A program made the position numbers and the translations under genes. A stretch of DNA of 64,000 nucleotides, taken from NCBI GenBank assembly GCA_946800325.1, contig OX326956.1, positions 50,391,052 to 50,455,051 on the forward strand. The letters run 5' to 3'. Shown one piece after another: positions 22,493-34,421 of this stretch. Within the stretch, counting starts at the first letter, position 1; the number at the start of each line of letters is the position of its first letter. The notes under the pieces are model-generated. The model worked only from the letters and a program-made list of their open reading frames with translations. It was not told where the DNA came from and ran no database searches. Origin of the DNA: Luzula sylvatica (Eukaryota; Streptophyta; Magnoliopsida; Poales; Juncaceae).

Positions 22493-23089
22493 TAAATTTT
22501 TAGCTTCTTGCGTCTTTCACTTCAACGAAATTGTATATTTTTTTAACTATGAATGATTTGTTGCTTGTGGTTGATTGTTTATGAATTGAAACATATATTT
22601 GTACGAGTAATTAGTTGTCTTAATAGATCTTGAATTGTATCCAATAATCATATAACAGTGTTTTTGCTCGCATATCAAAATCGAATAGCATTATGAATTG
22701 GTGAATAAAAAAGAGTTGTTTGAATTTGGATGCATAAGTTTCTCAAACAAAAGAAGATACATCTTAAATAACCTATAAAGTTCTATAAAATATGCCTATG
22801 ATTTACAAATTACTCTGAATTACGTTTAAAATTAAGATACTAATTATTCAATTTAAACTATTTAATAATTTATATCATTCAATCTCCTGCTTAGTTGTTT
22901 TGCTTAAACTGAGGTTTCATTATTCATTAATAGTGTTGAACATAAATATATTTCTCCTTTATTCATGTTTGTATTAAAATATATTTATCCTTAAATAAGG
23001 GGACACAATTCATTAATCCTTGGATTTCAATGAAACACATGGTTACATATATATAATTCAAAATATGCCTATGATGGCAAAAAAAAATG
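22493..23089. other. Non-coding spacer
   Basis: AT-rich DNA with no coding frame or recognisable repeat boundary before the truncated LINE begins near 23,090. Confidence 0.4.
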
Positions 23090-24155
23090 CATATTTGAAT
23101 CTCACGCAACCCTCGGTCCGGTCATCCATAGGCGGGACCAATGTTTGGTCGTTGATTTGGTTCAACACCACGATTACTCCGCGTGTTGCAACTTTTCTTT
23201 GACGTGTGTGCCATAATGCTCTTTCCACAAATGCCAACCTACATCGTCGGATCACATCTTTCAATCTCCATTGCCCTCGTTGTGAAATCGATCATGAGGA
23301 CACTCTCCATATGGCCTTCTTATGTCAGCAATCGAAGGTTACTTGGTTCATTTCACCGTTTGGAATCCGAGTAGATAATTTAACCAGTGATTTTAAGGAA
23401 ATTTTGGTAAATCTCGGTCAATCTCTCGATACCGAACAATTTGGATCCTTCCCTAACATCTTATGGGCCATTTGGAAATGTTGATGTGAAAGGGGTTTTC
23501 AAGAATTCACGTCATGGTCCAACGAATGTGATCCATATCGCCAATGCCATAGCTAAAGCTAACAACCCTCTCGGCGATCTTACACCCATACAAATCTCGG
23601 CCGAACATTTTACCCGAAGGACACCGTTTGTTTTTTCAATGGTTCATGGTCGACCGATAGGGCGGGAATAGGTTTCATTATTTTGTGTAATGAAGTAACA
23701 ATCTATTTCGAAGGATCGGCCACCATTGCGAGCTCACCCCTTCATGTCGGAATTCTTGCTTGTGTTGAGGCTTTGCGCAAACTTAAAACTATGAATAACC
23801 TCTTGTGATATTTTCTCGGACAACTTGCTCCTTGTTCAAGCAATGCATGACCGAAACCTCGCAATTGATTGGCTGGGTTACTATCAACTTCAAGAGTGCC
23901 GGAGTTTGGCCGACGAGAACAACGGATGGAGGTTTTATCATGTTACAAGGGAGAAGAACACACGTGCGGACGTTCTTGCGAGGACACGCTTGGCTCAACA
24001 AAAGTTTTTTGGTCATGAGGACCCGAGTTTAGGTTAGGGTTTTTTTATTAAAACCGCTAATTTTTATAGGCATATTTTATGATGCAAATATAAATTATCG
24101 TCATGTGTCTTGTAAATAACCTACGGACATTAATGCAAAAAAAAAAAAAAAAAAA
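23090..24155 (+). pseudogene. 5'-truncated LINE with zf-RVT and RNase H domains
   Basis: Only the 3' end of ORF2 is present on the plus strand. It begins with a zf-RVT module (NVWSLIWFNTTITPRVATFL in one frame, then CHNALSTNANLHRR and CPRCEIDHEDTLHMAFLCQQ in the next). It continues into an RNase H domain (FNGSWSTDRAGIGFIILCNE, PLHVGILACVEALRKL, FSDNLLLVQAM, HVTREKNTRADVLAR). At least three frameshifts break it. Two expected catalytic acids look altered: FNGSW where FDGSW-type is usual, and VGILA where AEILA-type is usual. It ends in a 19-base A-run (24,137-24,155). This RNase H-bearing lineage differs from the LINE at 3,008. Confidence 0.75.
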
Positions 24156-25140
24156 TTGTTAGTGTTAGTTCCTACTACATTTAGCAAATTCTTTGAACAG
24201 GTTGTTGGCATGTACACCAACCAGCTCTCGCCTAGAAGGGTAGTACACCGACCAGCTCCGCAGGTCCGTCTCATGCCATTGAGTATTCTTGCCTCTTGGC
24301 ATGTACGTTGGCCCTTTGGGTTATGTGACAAGCGTGGGGTTTCCTGAATGGTCCTGACTACTTTTGTGATGGCCCTAAAAAATTTTTAGATTGAGGTTGT
24401 GATTTTGAGCTTCACATTCCAGTCCTTCGCCACTCACCCGAATGCAAACCTTGACAGTTGGCTGAGGCAAACAAGAATAAAGTAGACAACACAAATCTCT
24501 AAGAAATCAGGATTATACAAGGTATATGTAGGTTTTGCGCTCTAGATCAAGGTAATAGTTACATAAGATCACGTAACACAACGTTGTTTACTAATAAACA
24601 TTTCCATGATATGTGTGGGTTTTTAATTAGATCAACAAACCATGCAAACAATTTTGATCCTTGCATCAAAGTATGTGACTTTTTAATCCAAAATAGATTC
24701 TAAACATGTCCAGTAGTACACAAGAACAAACATATTGTCTAGACATGGGAATATTATCAAATAGTTTATTAATGGAAATATGCATGTTTTACTGGTTATC
24801 CATACATATTATCAAATTTGAAACATTGACACGTAATAATAGAGATCATGTACTGAATTGACCACATTACATGGGAATATGCATGACGTCATAGGATGTG
24901 TCGACACATGTCATGATCGATTTTCATAACAAATAGTGTAATTACTCCTCAGACTAGACGATGAGCCAACGTCCTAACAAGAAAGTTAGGATGAGTCAAG
25001 ACTATCCAAAATTATAAGAATCGTGGAAACCGAGATAGAACCTATGTGTGATAATAAAGTCTTGAGACTTAATTGATCTTAATGTAAATGAGTTTTCAAG
25101 AATAAAACTAATGTGGATGGAAAGGTGCAAACATATCAAG
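24156..25140. other. Intergenic spacer
   Basis: The part 24,160-24,480 is relatively GC-rich (CACCAACCAGCTCTCGCC, GACCAGCTCCGCAGGTCCG) and may be remains of an older repeat. The rest is AT-rich. No gene, RNA or element boundary is recognised. Confidence 0.4.
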
Positions 25141-25724
25141 CAAGGCCGGTCCCGACATTTGGGTTGTCCCAGTCTAAATTTTGACCTACCCCCGAAATAT
25201 TGTAAAAAATGATGCCTTGCGTAAATAAATAAAAACTGTCAATAAATTTATTTTACAAAAAAAAAAACTTGGAGATGCTATTTAAATCATGAAAATTGTA
25301 ATCTTTTTTGCAGTGGAAATCATTTTTCATGCATCAAACTGCATGTATTTATTTTTTGAAAAATCATTAATTACCTTACGGGCAACAAAAAAAGAAAAGT
25401 AATGATTAAGTCTTACTTAAAATTTACCATTTGTATGAAAGAATATTGTTACTTCAAGATTTTAGAAAGATATTTATGTGAGGTTAAATGGAGTTAAAAA
25501 AAAACGAAGACAAAAATGAATTTAGGGCAATAAATAACAGTGCACAGATAGTAATTAGTATGGATCGAACTTTAGACCTATGAAATATCATCTTAAAGCT
25601 TTATCATTCAAGCTAAATTAATATGTTGTCTACCAAATATAAACATTACGTACATAAAATATTAATATGATGTCCCTAGCCCATTTGATGCACTGCCTCG
25701 TGGGCTGCCCACGAGCCGGACCTG
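25141..25724. mobile_element. Non-autonomous hAT element with degraded 8-bp target site duplication
   Basis: The left end CAAGGCCGGTCCCGACATTT and the reverse complement of the right end (CAGGTCCGGCTCGTGGGCAG) share the CARGxCCGGYYC motif typical of one plant hAT family. The flanking octamers ATATCAAG (25,133-25,140) and ATACCAAA (25,725-25,732) agree at six of eight positions. The interior of about 560 bp has no transposase frame. The element is therefore a deletion derivative. Confidence 0.7.
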
Positions 25725-25732
25725 ATACCAAA

Positions 25733-26646
25733 CAATGCTTGTGTTACGGAGAAATGTTTCAAACAAATACATGATATAAATTACAAACAAATACATGGTA
25801 TAAATTATGAAGATTTTTCTCATATGTAGTCATGATCGAATCAATCAAAACAATATTGTCATGGCGATTTATAACAACTATGAAACATAGCAAATAGATG
25901 AAAAATTGTTGGCCGAAATGAAATATTGTTTGCGGATGTCATTATTCAATTACCAGCAACAAATCTTGTATGGATGGAAGGAATAATTAAAAAGTATTTA
26001 GTATATTTTATGTTGTATTATTTTCTTGTATTGTAAAATTTTTATAAGACATGAGATTTCTTGATCTAGCACTCATCCTCTATTATATAAAAGTGTAGTG
26101 ATTATTGTATTTCTTGACCTATTTGATACAAATTTGCCTCCTCCAATTATCTCTTTCTTCTTTGTTAATGTTCTTTCATTTTCAACATTTATAACTATTT
26201 TGCTTAAGAAGTAATTCCACTTTTATCTGTACAAAATATCAGAACATAAAAACCATACCTCCATAAAGTTAAAATTATCATCTCTAAATTTAAGAAAAAA
26301 ATGGATCGACTAATGGATTTCATGGGTGTACACCCTATATACACGTCATCAATAGAAACACGACACATGCCAATATGACTTTTTTCAATTTTAACCGTAT
26401 TTGTCTAATTTTGATCACATTGTGACCTCCAAGTAAACGCCGCAAAAAAATATAAAATTGTTATATAAAAGGTATAAAGTTGATTCACTTGTATAAAAAC
26501 TATTTTAAAAGATGTATCATATATAGATCAATGTATATCATACATATAAAAAGATATATCATGTATTTGTAGTTAAAAAAAAAAAATAGCATACATATAA
26601 AATATATATGATACATCTTCAAAGATATAACAAACAAAGATACATC
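25733..26646. other. Non-coding spacer
   Basis: AT-rich sequence. Direct repetition of GATATATCAT/GATGTATCAT motifs is seen at 26,510-26,640. No gene is recognised. Confidence 0.4.
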
Positions 26647-26659
26647 ATAGATGTAATAA

Positions 26660-27116
26660 GGAAAAAGTCTGTTTTTGGTCCCTAACAAATACCGAAATGT
26701 TCAACTTGCCCCCTGACTTTTTTTTTTGTTCATTTTGCCCCCTAAACTTGCTATTTTTTTTCGGTTTGCCCCCTCCGTCCAATAACTCGTGCCCCCCAGT
26801 TAAATGGCTGTTAAATATGCTGACGTGGCATTATTTTATGCTGACGTGGCACTATTTTATGCTGACGTGGCATATTTTATGATGACATGGCATTATTTTA
26901 TGCTGACGTGGCATTATTTTATGCTGACGTGGCTGTATAAAATAATGCCACGTCAGCATATTTAACAGCCATTTAACTAGGGGGGCACGAGTTATTGGAC
27001 GGAGGGGGCAAACCGACCAAAAATAACAAGTTTAGGGGGCAAAATGAACAAAAAAAAAGTCAGGGGGCAAGTTGAACATTTCGGTATTTGTTAGGGACCA
27101 AAAACAGACTTTTTCC
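26660..27116. mobile_element. 457-bp MULE-type MITE with long TIRs and 9-bp target site duplication
   Basis: The nine bases ATGTAATAA flank the element exactly (26,651-26,659 and 27,117-27,125). The termini are GGAAAAAGTCTGTTTTTGGT and its reverse complement, and the inverted arms extend about 150 bp (CCGAAATGTTCAACTTGCCC, GGTTTGCCCCCTCCGTCCAA and so on). A 9-bp duplication and long TIRs indicate the Mutator superfamily. The loop holds about six copies of a 21-22-bp unit TGCTGACGTGGCATTATTTT (26,818-26,932). No transposase is encoded. Confidence 0.9.
26818..26932. repeat. 21-22-bp tandem repeat (TGCTGACGTGGCATTATTTT) in the MITE loop
   Basis: About six tandem units lie between the TIR arms; one carries GATGACATGG in place of GCTGACGTGG. 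Each unit holds a TGACGTGG core, which resembles bZIP-type ACGT elements, but nothing shows that it is used. Confidence 0.8.
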
Positions 27117-28836
27117 ATGTAATAAATATCAAAAATAGGATTTTGATATTTGTAAATTATTATTCCTAAATTCTCAGAATATAAGACACATATTGAATAT
27201 ATAACTCTTCCCACGATCAAAACCGACTCCTTATGCGTCAAAGTTGTCAAAAGGGTATAACCGTAATTTTATTTTTATGGTTATTTAAATAAACATATTA
27301 TAGGTCTTATTTGCAAAAGGAGCAAACCATTAATAATCCAAAATAGGGAGTTTGCAAAATTAACCTCAAATAGGTGTAAATTAAATGGTTGGCAATTATA
27401 TCAAAGTAGAGGGTATGTATGAAATGTGTCATCCACCTCATCACCCCCTCATTAAACCTGCGCCCCACACCTCACCCCTTTCCTGTCCATTAGAACACAT
27501 CACTCATTCATGAAACCCTAAGAAAATAAGAGAGAAAAATAGGAGAAATCAAGGAAAATAGGAGATTTCGCAAAACGAAAAGTACCATAATCTTCAGGAG
27601 GTTGAGTTGTACGAGTTAACAAGATCAAAAGAAGAATTCCATCCAAGTTTCGAGTTTCTCCATTTTCAGTCCATCTTTTGCGCCGTTTGGATTAATCTCT
27701 TGTTTGTCGAGTTTCTTTTCATTAGGTGAGTGCTACTCTCACTTTCCTCTTATTAAGAATCCAATTACGAGCGTTTCTAGACCTTACATGATAGTCTAGG
27801 GTTCTCGCTTTAAAAATTCGTATTTTGCTTTAAAAACCGTGTTACATCACAAAATGTATATTATGTAGATTTGATCATATATATGTATGTAAAATTTGAG
27901 TTTGATAAAACGTAAGCCGGGCTTACGGTTTTGAAAGAGGGTCCTATGAGAACATTACGCGGCTCCTCCGGTATGTTTTAGTTTGCTAGGTGTAGTGTCG
28001 CGTGACCCCGTGGCGCTCTTTGGAGGGAATTGCGTAGCAATCTTGATGTAGTGCAAAGTCCAGTCCCATGAGGGGTCTGGCTGTGGCGCATGGATATCTT
28101 GTCGTCAGCTCATTTTTAGGGAATTCGAGCTTCCCAAGCTTTTGGATTTGTTCCAGCCCGTGTGTGACTTGCTATCAGCGCGGGTTGGCACTTCAGTCGA
28201 GAGTTATTTGCGACCTCGCCCCGGGTAAAACCATTAGTAGTATGTATATGATTAGATATGAAGGTAAGTGATTTTGATTTCGAAAAACCCGGGGCAAGTA
28301 TTTGAGAAGTATTTATATACATATATGATTTATGATTTGATTATTTTCGAGCGAGGTTTTTGGCTAGCCATGTATGAGGTCGATCTTAATAAGTTAGGCT
28401 CAAAACCCACTCACTTAGTCACTTCCGTGACTAACCGTTTTATTTGATTGTTTTGAGTCTAGGTACGGTGGACAGATTATCCGGGGCAGCGGGTGTCTAG
28501 AGTGTGAGTGCGACGGTTTCGTTTTCATCGCGGAACGTCCATCTTGTGTATATTAGTTTATTTCCGTTTCTAGCCATCGAGCCTTTTGTTGCTGCGACTT
28601 ATTTAGTTTTGTGTTTGTTTAAGTCACATATGTGTTTATAAGCTTCCGCTAGGTTTCGTTGTGTTCGTTTGTGTATGTTATGGTGATGCACATGTACATA
28701 TCTGTGTGTGTCGTTGTTTTCGAGTTGTGATATTTATGTTTTTGTGAAATTATCATATAAGAGCCTGTGGTATACGAGTTGTATACTGACGGGTTGCCGC
28801 ACCCTTTTTCATTTTATTTTGGGGTGTGACAATAGA

Positions 28837-29694
28837 TATAAGAAAATCAATGTTTTAAATTGTGGTGTTGTAGCGACGCTATAACGCGTTATAGCAGTTT
28901 TTTGAGGTAAATGTTGGCTCGCTTCAAATTTTAGCTCTGCAGCGTTTTGTTCCGATGCAACGTTATAGTGGGATGTTATAGCATTAAGCGTACAAATATA
29001 GCAGATGTAGCGGTTCTATAGCGTAATTACAAAAACAAAATGACTGATTAAATATGTTTATACAAAAATATTGAGTGGAATTTATTTATAATAATAATAG
29101 TAATAATATTAATATTAATATTAATTATATTATTATTATAATAATAAACAACAACAACTGCAATAATAATAATAATAATAATAATAATAATTATTATTAT
29201 ACAATAATTATAGTAATATTAATAGTAACAATACGAATAATAATAATAATATTATAAACAATACAATAACGGTAATTATTATTAAATAATAATAATAACA
29301 ACAACAACAACAACAACAATTATAGTATTATAATAATAATAAACATTTTTTGACTGACAATTTGACAGCCCAATATTGACAGCACAATTAGATAGCCCAA
29401 TTAGATAGCTATAATATTTTGGATTTAATAAGAAAAAAATTTATTCAAATATATATTTGTCAAATTAGTCTCTCAAAAAAATATTATTTGACTGTCAATT
29501 TGAACTTAAAGGGTATCCACGAAGTACAAAGCATACATCTGAAATCAAGTTTGAATAACCAATTCAACAGGGATTAAAGACCCAGTACATAAAAAGAAGA
29601 TCCAGGAGAATCCATAAGCTCTCTACCATTTTATCTTTTCGTGAACAAGACAAGATGAAAATGATTCATTCATCGAGGGAGTAGAGACAGAAAC
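28837..29694. repeat. (AAT)n-rich region and 5' flank of the second LRX gene
   Basis: 28,870-29,040 carries TATAGCG/GCTATAACGCGTTATAGC palindromic motifs. 29,087-29,335 is a compound trinucleotide tract (AAT, ATT, AAC). The last roughly 150 bp before 29,695 should hold the core promoter and 5' UTR of the LRX gene; no clear TATA box was assigned. Confidence 0.5.
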
Positions 29695-31965
29695 ATGATA
29701 AATTATAAAGAACCTTTGCTCTTCACCACCATCTTCCTTGTTCTAGTCTTACTCCTTCCATTCGTATGGGCCTTTGTGAGCCCAGGGATCACCGATACCA
29801 ATACCAACTACATTCCACGACGAACACTCGCAGACCCACCCTTTCAGTTTCCTAATTCTCATCTTAAAGACGCATATGTGGCACTACAAACATGGAAAAA
29901 TGTTATCTTTTCTGACCCATATAACTATACTGAGAATTGGGTCGGTCCAGATGTTTGCGAGTACAAGGGCGTGTATTGCGCACAAGCATACGATAACCAA
30001 TATCTTACTGTGGTAGCCGGTATTGATCTAAACCACGGTAACATTTCCGGCAACCTCCCAGAAGAACTCGGTCTTCTTGTTGATTTGGCTTTGTTCCATG
30101 TCAACTCTAATCGGTTTAATGGCACCGTACCCCTCGAATTCAGCCTACTCAAGTTGCTTTACGAGTTCGACCTCAGCAACAATCGATTCTCTGGTGAGTT
30201 TCCTAACGTCCTCCTTCAATTGCCATCTCTCAAGTACCTTGACATACGATACAACGAGCTAGAGGGGGCTGTTCCCAAAGAGTTGTTCGACTTACCGTTG
30301 GATGCATTATTCATAAATAACAATAAGTTTCAATGTGAGATACCAGATAATATTGGTAATTCGCCCGTTTCTGTTGCCGTGCTAGCAAATAACCATTTTG
30401 TTGGTTGCCTCCCTGCTAGTATTTCCAACATGTCAAAAACACTCCAACAAATCATTATCATGAACAACAACATTAGCTCTTGTGTTCCTTTGGAGTACGG
30501 TTCGCTTAAAAACCTCACCGTCTTTGATATCTCTTTTAACAACCTTCAAGGTTCATTTCCTGAATCTTTTGGTCAACTTGAGGCCTTACAACAACTTAAC
30601 ATAGCGCACAATATGTTCACCGGAGATATCCCCGAGTCCATTTGTCATCTACCGCATCTCAAAAATTTTACATTCTCCTACAATTTCTTTACTGGTGAAT
30701 CCACGGAATGTTTACATCTCAACGCGTCTAGTGATACAAAAAATTGTATTCCTGGTAGACCATATCAACGCTCGAAGCAACAATGCGACTTTTCTCTAAA
30801 ACATTACACCAACTGTGACTCCTTGGATTGCAAGAAATTAACGCCTCCTTCCATACCTACTACTCCCATGTTTTCACCCCCAACACCTGCAAATTCTTAT
30901 TCCCCTAATTCGCCTTGGCCAGCACAAAACTCATTTTATCCACCACAAGTTATCTCGCCTCCATCACCAATAAATTCACCATATTCTTCAAATGTTGAAC
31001 CTCCACCTTCATCGCAGCTTCCTCCAACACAAAATTCACTATCTTCGCCGCCGCCGCCACCATCTAATCTTTCCCCACCACCATCACCATCACCATCTTA
31101 TCTTTATCCACCTTCTCCATCATCACAACTTCAACCACCAGCATCTCCTGCTTGTAATTTTTCAGAACCGCCAAGCCCTTCATTCCCTGCATCACCTCCA
31201 AATATTTATCTACCGCCAACTCCATCTTTATATCCTCCATCATATTCTCCACCACCTTCACATTCACCTCCTCCACCACAAATTTCACCAGCACCTGCTC
31301 CATATTCACCACCTCCACCTTCACCATATCTATCTCCACCACCACCTTCACGATCTCCGTTATCTCCGCCCCCTCCCGTGTTGACATCTCCACCACCTCC
31401 TCCTCCAAAAGTCAATATCTCGTCTCCACCTCCACCTTCGCCTCCTCCACCGCCTCCTCCACCTCCTCCTCCTCCTCCTCCTCTAGAACTCCCTCCACCT
31501 CCTTATTATAGCTCTCCTCCACCACCCCCTTCACCTCCTCCTCCGGAAATTTTATCTCCTCCACCACCCCCTTCACCTCCTCCTCCGGAAATTTTATCTC
31601 CGCCCCCACCTTCACCTCCTCCTCCGGGAATTTCATCTCCGCCCCCACCTTCACCTCCTCCTCCGGGAATTTCATCTCCGCCACCACCTTCTCCATTTAA
31701 CTTTTATAAATCTCCGCCGCCGCCTTTATCTCCTCGTCCTCCTCCTCCTCAAGAACTTTTATCTCCTCCTCCTCCTCCTTCGGAAAGTAATTCCACATTT
31801 TCACCTCCTCCGGATTTTTCCTCTCCGTCGTCGTCCTTTCCTCCTCCCCCTCCAGAAAACAGTTCTACATCTTCACCTCCAGATATTTCATTTTCGCCCC
31901 CTTTATTTTCCCCTCCTCCGCCAGATAACTCTACTGACCCATCTCCCAATACTCCCCATACATAA
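29695..31965 (+). CDS. Leucine-rich repeat extensin (LRX), irregular proline-rich tail
   Basis: Single exon of 756 aa starting MINYKEPLLF with an obvious signal peptide (TTIFLVLVLLLPFVWAF). The LRR head matches the neighbours (LKDAYVALQTWKNVIFSDPY, WVGPDVCEYKGVYC, LTVVAGIDLNHGNISGNLPE), with about ten LRRs and a hinge KNCIPGRPYQRSKQQCDFSL. From about residue 385 the tail is rich in Ser/Pro, with Tyr scattered early (SYLYPPSPSS, NIYLPPTPSLYPPSYSPPPS) and later blocks of SPPPPSPPPPGI and SPPPPPSPPPPEIL. It lacks the SPEDRYLSPPPPP and IPVW-Y units shared by the other two copies and ends DNSTDPSPNTPHT. The role is expected to be that of an LRX cell-wall protein. It is the most divergent of the three here. 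Confidence 0.95.
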   Translation: MINYKEPLLFTTIFLVLVLLLPFVWAFVSPGITDTNTNYIPRRTLADPPFQFPNSHLKDAYVALQTWKNVIFSDPYNYTENWVGPDVCEYKGVYCAQAYDNQYLTVVAGIDLNHGNISGNLPEELGLLVDLALFHVNSNRFNGTVPLEFSLLKLLYEFDLSNNRFSGEFPNVLLQLPSLKYLDIRYNELEGAVPKELFDLPLDALFINNNKFQCEIPDNIGNSPVSVAVLANNHFVGCLPASISNMSKTLQQIIIMNNNISSCVPLEYGSLKNLTVFDISFNNLQGSFPESFGQLEALQQLNIAHNMFTGDIPESICHLPHLKNFTFSYNFFTGESTECLHLNASSDTKNCIPGRPYQRSKQQCDFSLKHYTNCDSLDCKKLTPPSIPTTPMFSPPTPANSYSPNSPWPAQNSFYPPQVISPPSPINSPYSSNVEPPPSSQLPPTQNSLSSPPPPPSNLSPPPSPSPSYLYPPSPSSQLQPPASPACNFSEPPSPSFPASPPNIYLPPTPSLYPPSYSPPPSHSPPPPQISPAPAPYSPPPPSPYLSPPPPSRSPLSPPPPVLTSPPPPPPKVNISSPPPPSPPPPPPPPPPPPPPLELPPPPYYSSPPPPPSPPPPEILSPPPPPSPPPPEILSPPPPSPPPPGISSPPPPSPPPPGISSPPPPSPFNFYKSPPPPLSPRPPPPQELLSPPPPPSESNSTFSPPPDFSSPSSSFPPPPPENSSTSSPPDISFSPPLFSPPPPDNSTDPSPNTPHT

Positions 31966-34054
31966 ATTTATCATGGATACTCGCATCTTCAATTTGAAAC
32001 GAGGTTGAATACTGAAAAATGAAATTTTCATTGGGATGTATCCAACAAGAGAGTTTGATTTTATTGTATTTTATCTTACATGTCTTATAATCTTGTGTCT
32101 TTTATGGAAATTATTTCTTGGAGCTTTGGTTTATATTTTGCGAGGTGTAATTTGCCATCGGATGTGTCGTTAACTATTTGTAAATTTGCCATGAAGATGT
32201 TTTGTAATTATGAAATCTTAATGCATTCATTATGCTTTTACTTCTAATTTATTATTATCGTATTTCATGAAAAGAAGAAATTACCAAAAAAAATCAAATT
32301 CTCGGCAAATCGCATATCAGATAAACAAATTAACTAAAGTAAATAATTGTTTAGAGAAAAGACATCTGAAATAATAAAAATAGCAAGAATTAGATAATGC
32401 GTGATATAATTTTAATTTCTTATTGGTACTTTAATATCATAAAAGAAATAACAAGATGTGTATTTTTTATATACTGATAGATGTATGAGTTGTTTCACTA
32501 TTTCTTCACTGTGAATTGCCTGCCAATATTTAAAGACAGAGAGAATTACAGAGCAAAATATCAACTTAATTGTGTCAAAAATATCACATTCACATCTCCG
32601 AAAAAAGTATTTGAAGACAAAGAGAATTAAATGAGTGACATACCAGGTGCGGTTAACGAAACCACCGATTAATAGTTCTTTCACCTAATGCTGGTCTTAA
32701 TGTAGGCTATTTTTTCCTAGGGGCCCATCTTATTTTTTCTTTTATTTTTGTGTTTTTCTTAATGTAGGCTATTTTTTAACTATAATATATTTCTTTGAGG
32801 TACGCATACATTTTAGTTTATATCTTTTGAAATATAAGTTTTTAAATATTTGACATACATTTTTAGATGGAGCTATATATTTTTTGTATGTGCCCGAGAC
32901 TTTTTTGAATGTGTATGTTTTTTTTAAATGTGTGGTATACTTTTTTTGAATTATAATATTTCTTAGGCGTGCGATATACTTGAAAAGCAATATGTCTTTC
33001 TGTATTAACATTGTTCCTCTTTTATAGTAAAATACTTTTCTAGATAGTAGATCTATCAATATTTTTTAGTAACAATATATACCTTTTTAATATTGGTATA
33101 TCTATTTTGAATTTCAATATCATATACCCTACTTAAATAACATATATATTTGTGAGTAGTATTATACCTTTTTCTAGATAGTAGATATATCAAGGAATTG
33201 TGATCTGACGCCTTAAAGTTCATAAATTTTAATATTGACCTTTAAAAGTTTATCGACATTACTTTTGTGGTGCTTATATTTTACGTTTAAAGATTTTAAC
33301 TATGTCATTTTATAAAAGTTTATCGACATTACTTTCGAGTTGAACAATTAATTGACCCTTTATGACGTAGTCCACATCCTTGCAGAAATCCACCTTAATG
33401 TTAATATTTTCATGTTGAACAATTTTCAATGACATTTATTATGAATTAATTGACCCTTCATTTGTATTTTTCTTGTTTGTCAAAATGGTCGAGTTGATAT
33501 CATATCACACTATTCGACCATTTTTTTGTGAGACCACTTTGAAAAGTGACTACTCGAACAATTGATGATGTGTCAAATTTACCAAATTATATTTTCAAAC
33601 ACCTCCTCCAGGTTTAGAAAATCACATATCGGATTAACCTCTAATTAAACTTTATTCTAGTTTGGCTTATTTAATTATTTGTTAATGCTTACCGAGTCCA
33701 CTCTATTTTTATCAACAAAAAAAAAAAATTGTTAATGATTAATTTCAATTTTGAAATTGGATACCATTAGAACTGAGCGGAACAGTAGAGATGAAAACAC
33801 ACAATTTCGAAATTGGACACTAATATTGTTAGGGATTAAATGAGCAACACACAATTTAAGAGAAAAGAAGAAAAAAAAAACCTGCAAGTCTTCAATTAGG
33901 ATTGCAATGTGGGGAAGAAGGGCCGATGATTGGAGATTTGTGATTTAGGAGCAGAGAAGGATCTCCGTCGCTTGTGCCACATCGCAAGCGCGAAGAGGGA
34001 AAGGTTAATCGGCTAATCGCCTATTCTAGTAACCATTGAAAGAGACTTGAGAGA

Positions 34055-34085
<31 letters not shown>

Positions 34086-34421
34086 AAGGGGTTGTGTGGT
34101 AGGCCTGATGAGTTATGTAAGTGTGGGCTTGTTTGGGCTTTCTTCAATATCTCACTACTAATTTGGTTCCGTGTTAAGCCCAATTTGAAATAAAATAGAC
34201 TTTGTCAAAAGATTACAAGGGAAATAGTATTTTTTTGAGAAATCAAATGGGGACAAGCCAAATAGTTATGCTCTCCATGATGATAAATTGGTATTCACTA
34301 TACGTGCATTCAACTAATTGTTTTAATTCATGTATTGAAATTAGTATTCATATTTCTTCTACGTAGTAAAAGGCTTCGAACTGGGTACTTCCTAGTTCCT
34401 TCCCCCTCCAAGAAAAAAAAC
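31966..34421. other. Spacer between the second and third LRX genes
   Basis: 31,966-32,250 is the likely 3' UTR and terminator. Short direct repeats occur: CTTAATGTAGGCTATTTTTT at about 32,695 and 32,757, and GTTTATCGACATTACTTT at about 33,249 and 33,308. A (GA)n run lies at 34,062-34,085. 33,880-34,030 is GC-richer, with no recognised product. The promoter of the third LRX gene should be in the last few hundred bases. Confidence 0.45.

Larger units (their letters stand above)
26652..28831 (+). mobile_element. Candidate solo LTR (about 1.7 kb), interrupted by a MULE MITE
   Basis: If the MITE at 26,660-27,116 and one copy of its target duplication are set aside, a segment starting TGTAATAA and ending GGGGTGTGACA (28,831) remains. 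It has the TG...CA (TGT...ACA) termini of an LTR and is flanked by the pentamer ATAGA at 26,647-26,651 and 28,832-28,836. Its 3' half is GC-richer and holds transcript-like sequence. No internal retrotransposon domain is present, so it would be a solo LTR of about 1,714 bp. The 5-bp flank match is short and could be chance. Confidence 0.4.

Noticed and set aside
29075..29257. 60-codon Asn/Ile-rich frame
   Set aside because: A translation of an (AAT)n microsatellite, not a gene.
30992..31949. His-rich plus-strand frame (30992-31384) and Val/Glu- or Gly-rich minus-strand frames over the second LRX tail
   Set aside because: Shadows of the proline-rich coding sequence in other frames.
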